From Hanleya hanleyi (taxonomy: Eukaryota; Mollusca; Polyplacophora; Lepidopleurida; Hanleyidae): a stretch of DNA of 64,000 nt. Positions 57,721 to 64,000 of this stretch are shown one piece after another (within the stretch, counting starts at the first letter, position 1; every line of letters starts with the position of its first letter). A program made the translations under genes and the position numbers. The notes under the pieces are model-generated. The model did no database searches. It was not told the origin of the DNA and saw only the letters and a program-made list of their open reading frames with translations. The stretch lies in NCBI GenBank assembly GCA_036873755.1, contig JAVTVY010018928.1, forward strand, positions 19,664 to 83,663. Reading direction: 5' to 3'.

Positions 57721-59826
57721 GACGGAAAAATTTCATGCGAAATAAAATAGCCCTTTTCCCACTTTCCCTCACATAAATTTTGAAGAAAAATGACGAAAAT
57801 ATCACTTTCATAAGTCCGTCTTAGGTTTTGTATTATTAAGCTTTAATGTAGAAAGTTGTAAGATAATCGATTTTTGTTTGTTTCATTTTACTTAAAATGC
57901 TATAAATATGGAACTATAGAGAAAGTAAAAAATAACTGAGACGCCGTTTACTAGTTCTAGTTGTCTTTGATCATGGTATACCATTAAATCTGAAATATGA
58001 TAAATAGTTTTCACAAAATTTCGATTGAAAATTGGAGGCTATTGTTTTTAGCTTATTTTTTTTTATAAATTTCGAATATGTTCTACACGGGAGTAGCAAT
58101 AGTTATGTATATTACATAATTGAATTCCTCAGGACATGAACTTTCATAAAATATATACATTATTATTATGGCGGATATTTATTGTTACAACGATGTATCA
58201 ATATGCATTAACGATCAGTTTTCTTACTAAAGATGATTATCTAGGTCGTTATTTAAAGTATGAGGTCATGGTGACGAAGAATAGTAAAGAACGTTAGGGA
58301 ATTCATGGCGATTTTTGTTGATACCAGTGGATACTCACTATTGTTCCGTTTATATCCTAGCAAAATTGAAAAATGGAGGCTATTGTTCTTATTTTATTTT
58401 TATAAATTTCGAATATTTTCTACACGGGAGTAGCATAGACATAAAATATAATCATTATTATTATGGCGGATATTTATTGCTACAAGGATGGATCAATATG
58501 TATCAACAATCAGTTTCCTTAATACAGATGGTTATCTAAGTCGTTATTTAAAGTGTAGAGTTCAATGAGGTCATGGTGACGAAGAATAGTAAAGAACATT
58601 AGTGAATTCTTGGCGATGTTTTTGGATGCCAGTTGATACTCCCTATTTTTCCGTGTATATACTAGCAAAATCTGAGGTTTGCCGAACCTATCAATAACAC
58701 AGCTATATATATATAAAACCGTACGACTATATGCTATAATGATTTGTGAACCGCTATACGAAGGCTTTACCTGAAAGTCAGTAATGATTTTCTCGATACT
58801 TTTTACAAAATGAGACTAATTTTCTTCTTTCCTTTCTTTAGTATATAATATACACTGACAGTTCGAATGCGTTCTAATTTGTGATTGACTACTCTCAGTA
58901 GCAATAGTTATGTGAATTACATAATTGAATCCCTGGGGACATGCGCCTTCATAAAATATATACATTATTATTGTTATGTTGAATATCTGTTGCAACAGAA
59001 GACAAATCGTCAGGGGGTGTACGTATCCTTAATACATCCATTGTCGGTGTTCGTATGGTGCATGGTGCCTTATTCTAAATGTTTATTATGATTACATGTT
59101 ATCTTAAAAGCATGAATGTTTTTTGCCATACACTGTCACGCGTGAAATACAAGCGAACATTTTTTGAATCAAGTATATATTGACAAATGACAGAGAGTGT
59201 AAGCATACTCAGTATGAATTGTCAAGGATTGACTGATTAAAAGTAGAAGAGATGCTTTCCACTACCTCAAAAAGAACAAAAATTATATCGTCGGCTTACA
59301 AGACACTCACAGCTTTGCGAAAAAAACATGATTGGCACCATGACGCCTAGATGAACTTCTTCCGGTATTGCTCTCGGGGTATTATCATATTGATAAGAAA
59401 TAATTTTGACTACCAAGTTCATAATGTAAAAACAATTCCTCAAGGCAATCTTCTCATCACAAATTTGAAAATTTTGGAAGAACTGTAACGCTGGTGAGTG
59501 TATACGGGCCAAATGTTGATAAAACATCCTTACTTAGCAATATCAAGAGAAAAGTACAGCAAATCCGTCTGTTATAATACGCAGAGGCTGTAATTTAGTT
59601 TTAAACCCAGCTATGGATACCGATAACTATAAAAATATAAATCACCCGAACGCACATCAAACAGTATAAAAATCAAAATGTGAACGTAGCGTGCAAAATG
59701 TATGGCGTTAAGTTAATAGCTGGTGTCTTTAAGATAACGATGGTGTTCATATGAAAAGACACAATTAAACCGTGACTGAGATACTTCATTCACCTGATAA
59801 CTACTTTACAATGAAATTTATATGGA

Positions 59827-60259
59827 TTAAACCTCCCAGGCCTGAAGGAGGGGGGGATTATGATTCCCTACCACAATGGTCCCCCAAAACACGCTGTCTC
59901 CAGAACGACACAACATTGATTGTGTTCACTCCATGACTTTAAAGTTTATCATATTGGGTCATTTTGAGTCTATTGGCATAACACCACGAGCAGAGGACCA
60001 TGTGAGGATGTGGTGTTCATGTGGTGTACCACAAACGTGACGTTTTTGTCCTTTTCTTTCACAATTACTGCTTTTACACAAGGAAAAGTGGACAGAAACT
60101 ATTGTATTTCACATCCGATTAATATTTGCCAATCTACTATGTAGTTTTTGTGGAGAAATTACGTTAATAAAAATTCGAAATATCAGGCTCATAAATGCCT
60201 TTTTTAGAAAATGACGTTATTGTGACGTCATGAAAGCTATTTTTTGTTAGAGTTTGACC
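59827..60259 (+). mobile_element. TTAA-type MITE (duplicate of 6663-7095)
   Basis: Left TTAA at 59827-59830 abutting the RT-element tail fragment, as in copy 1. Confidence 0.7.
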
Positions 60260-60281
60260 CAATAATATTATATATTTTTAT

Positions 60282-60426
60282 TTATTAGATTCACCAAGTA
60301 TACAGTAGATAAATATTGAAGAGCCTAGTTGTAGAATATAATCATATTCTATGAATTACTTCGTATAATAACTAGTAAGTCATCGGCGGGAATAAAACCC
60401 CATGGGGCTTGTTCTATCCCTATATA
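60282..60426 (-). mobile_element. LINE 3' end fragment (duplicate of 7118-7262)
   Basis: Same sequence as copy 1 with one or two substitutions. Confidence 0.7.
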
Positions 60427-60510
60427 AATAAATGATAATATTTCATTAAGCTACTTGTGGCTGGTGTATGGTGGCCGACAGCTGCCATTCCATAAATGTA
60501 ACTTTTTAAC

Positions 60511-60511
<1 letters not shown>

Positions 60512-60583
<72 letters not shown>

Positions 60584-60794
60584 AATTGAAATATTTTTTG
60601 CATATTATTTCATTTTCATTTCATTTTTTTTTTAATTTCATTTCCGATTCCTTTTCGTTTTATTTTGATTTCGGTTTCATTTTGATTTCACTTTCATTTC
60701 ATTTTGTTATATTTTTTTTCGTTTTGTTTTAAATTTCATTTTCATTTCAGTTTGATTTTGTTTTCATTTCACTTTCATTTCGTTTTGTTATCAC
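60512..60794. repeat. Poly-T (66 bases) and T-rich microsatellite
   Basis: Duplicate of 7348-7620 with ten more T. Confidence 0.9.
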
Positions 60795-61251
60795 AAGGAA
60801 AAATAATTAAAAAAAGAAAAAAAGGTGGCAGCGCCCGGCACTGCCATTTTTTTTTTTTTTTCTCTCTCTCAAAACGAAAACAAATTCTTCTGTGGCCGAG
60901 AACTGCCAGCCGAGCGCTGCCAGCCGAGAGCTGCCAATTCATACGATTGGCTAATGTGTATCACGTGTGTTCGATGTTCACGTAGCATATTCGACTGTAT
61001 TTCGGAATATAGTCAAGCAACATTTTCTGCTTATTCTTTTGTTTATTTACATTTCTTCATAACCTTCACCGGAATGCAATCAAAACAGCCTGAAATAATC
61101 GAACTTTTGGTCTGGATCCGCTCCTGCATGGTTACTTCCCTTAGTTGTTCTTTCGTCAAGGAGGTAAAAAGTAGAAAGTGAAAGTCTGAAATTTTGTAAA
61201 GACACCGGAGCTTGGTGAAATATTCAATTTCAGATATTAACGAAAACAGTC

Positions 61252-62624
61252 ATGGCAGATGCATGGAAAAAATTGACCGAGAAGGTCAAAGCCAAAAGAA
61301 CGAACAAGAAGCGCGCTGCTGATGCTCCTCCTAGAAAACTGAAAGGCGGAAAGTCCAGCGACTATCATCAGAAGTGTCTGGTAAGGCGCAGAAATATTCG
61401 AGGATAGGACCGAGGGAATTTGTGACTTTGAAAAACAGGGACGAGGAAACCGACCACGAAACAATGGGAAACATTAAACATGCCTGTTTAAAGCATTTTG
61501 CCCATTTTATCGGGAAAAATATGTCCTGTGACATTTTAGCTGGTGAACAAGGACCATCGTGCCAAACAAGGGATCAAATTCCCGACTTAAAATTGATCTT
61601 TGTGAGGTTTATTCCAGGACGCAGGTCAGTTAATCTAGACTCCATGGTTAGAGACGACAGTAATTGTTCAGTCAGTGTGACTGGTAACAGCAGCGTGAAC
61701 CAACTCAATTCTGATACTGGTTCAGCATTTAAACGACCAAATCCAATTTCTACAGTTACTGCAACTGGTGCTATTAAGAAGAGTGATCACAGAGATTCTC
61801 ATGAGAATCAACACAATAGTGTTGTGGTTCCACGCAGTTTGTCATTGGCAGATATGATAAGGCTCGGAAAACTTAACAAATTGTGTCTTTCCACATCTAC
61901 AGTTATAAATATCCACGAATTTGACATGGATCAGTTTGCATGGTGCAATGTCCAAACACAGGGAGAGTTCTTTGAAGAGAAAGAACCTATTGGTTGTGGT
62001 GGTTTCAGAAAGGCATATAAAGCAACCACCAAACATCTAGAATTCAAGGGCTCAACATGGGTGATCAAGAGGTACATCGCTGAAGCTGTCAAAGGTATTC
62101 AGGAAACTGATCAAACAACTGAAGGCCACACAAGAAAAGTTGTACAGATGCACATGTTGGCTAGAAACTTTGCTTCTCAGCTAGAAACAAAAGTGCAGAG
62201 AGAAAATCAAACCGAATCTTTCGGAGAAATGTTGAAGTATAAGAAAGTGTATTACGGCGAAACAGATTCCAAAGAATGCGTAACAGTAGAGGAATTTGTG
62301 GACGGGCAGTTCACCAAATATATGAACAACACGGGGCTACTTTGTGTAGATCAGGATAGTGAAGTTGCTCAGAAAGCAGCGTGCTTGTCTCACTTCTCAT
62401 TTGAGAAAGCGAAGAAGAAACTGTTGCTGGTAGATATACAAGGGAGTGGTTACAATTGTTTTGATCCAGAGATTGCTTCGTCAACTCTGTATGACGATCA
62501 GGACGTGAGCGAGATCTTGTATTGTACGGGAAACCTATCCACCCTAGCTATCTCTAATTTTGTCGACGCTCATGAATGCAACAAGTACTGCGCCATTGCT
62601 GGTCTCGACAAGAATCTGAGTTGA
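61252..62624 (+). CDS. Alpha-kinase domain protein, copy 2 (same frameshift)
   Basis: Same protein as 8078-9450: glycine-rich GCGGFRKAYKA, Lys in WVIKRY, DIQGSGYNCFDPEI and the zinc-site end HECNKYC. The upstream ATG at 61252 with MADAWKKLTEK is again one base out of frame with the kinase frame. It differs from copy 1 at four residues counted from 61374: Leu111 (Ile in copy 1), His181 (Leu), Asn192 (Lys) and Phe396 (Cys), plus one silent change. Phe396 is the usual residue in this family, so copy 2 looks ancestral there. The shared frameshift means the lesion, if real, predates the duplication. An internal in-frame ATG (Met31, 61464) would give a shorter protein with an intact kinase domain. 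Confidence 0.85.
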
Positions 62625-63908
62625 ATTTGAAGATTAATGGACTGTTATTCACAAATAATGATTTCATGACAAGTTGACAAAGACAATGACCGGAGAGATG
62701 CTATGCAGATATCAGCTGGTTCATGGGCATTTTATAGAATGGTATATTTTTCTAAATTCTTAATTGGATGATTTTACTATTTCTCATAAAATCATGTTTG
62801 GTGATGACATATGCATTAATATGCAGACTTGTACTAGTGTTGAATTTCTCATGCAGATGCTTCAGTTATGAAGTGTAATTTTCTGATATCGAGTTTACTA
62901 ATTTCAAATAATTTACTTTTTAATTAATATTATGTCTCGATTTTAAATTTAATTAAAGTAATCAAATAGCAATCACATCTCAAGAGCAAGACTAAAAGAA
63001 ATGTGTTTACAAGTTAACACGTTCTGTTGGGTTTTTGACTGATTTCTTTTTTCTCAAATTAGCTTAATATGGCTTGGTCATACAGATGTGCAAACACCAT
63101 CAATGGTATTGCATGGATGCATCTGCAAACAGTACTTGGTCTTTCATGCAATCAGAAATCTTCCTGATCGTATAAATATTTTGTAGATTTCTGGATGAAT
63201 GTCATTAGATTACGGAAGCGGAATTTCTTGAACGATCTATGGTTCAGCGCTGGATGTCGGATTTGATTGTATTGAAGCTTCCCGTGCTTCTCAGTTTTAT
63301 TAAGGTGCATTGCTGGCTTTTCAGATATCAAACCTTTTGAACAAGAGCCTATATGGATTTCAATACATAGCCATCCATGCCATCATGTATTTTCCAAGGG
63401 AAATTGCCTGGAGACATAGTAGACTAGTATATATAGAGCGTGGTTTTATCAAGGATGATCCAAGCAGGAAGAATATATACTAGTATGCTACCTTTATTCA
63501 GTGCCTTTTCACAGAAAAAAACAATTTTCCAAAATTTTCAAGTTGAAGCGACATTGATGTTTGAAAATCTAATACTTCGAGAGTCTAACAGACAGAACTC
63601 GTGATGACGTTGTGCATCCCTAGTCTTATGCGGGTGTAAAAAACTTTACTAAAATTTGCATAATAGTAATTAGCAACAATGTTGAAAAATTAATTTGCTA
63701 AGATTATTACAACTGAAGATCAAGTGCAAATCAAATATATCAAAGTACATTAAGATCTGCCTATGATGTCATCATTTGCTAATGATAATTTCGTATAATT
63801 TCCTCCTGCATATCTCAGTGATTACTCGGGAACTCTCTTCTTGCCTGTTGCATTCTGTCTCATTTGTCTGTCTGTTAAAGTACTCGTTTCCTATACTAAG
63901 TCTCTTTA

Positions 63909-64000
63909 ACAGGTCCAGCACAGTATTTCAATTGGGATATATTATCCCAATATCTATGAAAACATTTGAACAAGATTCAATCATTTTGATTGGTGTTTTC
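63909..64000. mobile_element. Foldback MITE, left part (cut by window)
   Basis: ACAGGTCCAGCAC start with TTA before it, as at 10735. Confidence 0.75.

Larger units (their letters stand above)
55293..64000. repeat. Duplicon A, copy 2 (runs off the window)
   Basis: Direct repeat of 2128-10826. All elements recur in order: foldback palindrome 55831-55973, RT tail 56869-57720 (minus), MITE piece 57721-57824, 340 bp repeats 58019-59024, RT tail 59679-59829, MITE 59827-60259, LINE fragment 60282-60426, poly-T 60512-60577, 14 bp units 60895-60936, alpha-kinase 61252-62624, foldback MITE from 63909. Confidence 0.95.

Overview
This is a 64 kb piece of an animal nuclear genome, probably a bivalve mollusc. 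Genes are sparse and carry spliceosomal introns with GT..AG borders. The sequence is AT-rich and packed with non-LTR retroelement tails, piggyBac-type MITEs, a 156 bp minisatellite ending in a Helitron-like hairpin, and a 340 bp higher-order repeat. Single-exon alpha-kinase genes of the kind expanded in bivalves also fit. No bacterial-style operon, rRNA, tRNA or CRISPR array was seen.\n\nThe window is built from nested tandem duplications. A unit starting at 2128 starts again at 55293 and runs off the right edge, so the repeat period is about 53.2 kb. Inside it, 25942-38724 is repeated directly next to itself at 38725-51618 (about 12.8 kb). In both cases the copies match almost base for base, with scattered substitutions and a few indels.\n\nLayout: 1-2127 LINE tail, 340 bp repeat and palindrome array; 2128-10826 duplicon A copy 1, with an alpha-kinase gene at 8078-9450; 10735-11339 foldback MITE; 11703-16499 a four-exon DDE integrase/transposase gene on the minus strand, broken by one extra base; 17150-18485 minisatellite; 18486-25941 MITEs and relics of BRICHOS genes; 25942-51618 two tandem copies of a minus-strand BRICHOS precursor gene; 51619-55292 more BRICHOS relics, a MITE and a LINE tail; 55293-64000 duplicon A copy 2 with the second alpha-kinase gene.\n\nThe most interesting system is the BRICHOS cluster. 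I could assemble six coding exons by eye: a short cytoplasmic start, a transmembrane segment, a BRICHOS domain split over exons 3-5, and a 98-nt last exon encoding a 23-residue, Val/Ile-rich, acidic tail that follows an arginine. Each tandem copy has two alternative last exons of identical length and entry phase. This is the layout of arenicin-type precursors (BRICHOS domain plus C-terminal beta-hairpin peptide), but with an acidic, cysteine-free tail. Copy 1 has lost the splice acceptor and first seven codons of exon 4; copy 2 is intact. All calls come from reading the sequence; no alignment or database search was run.
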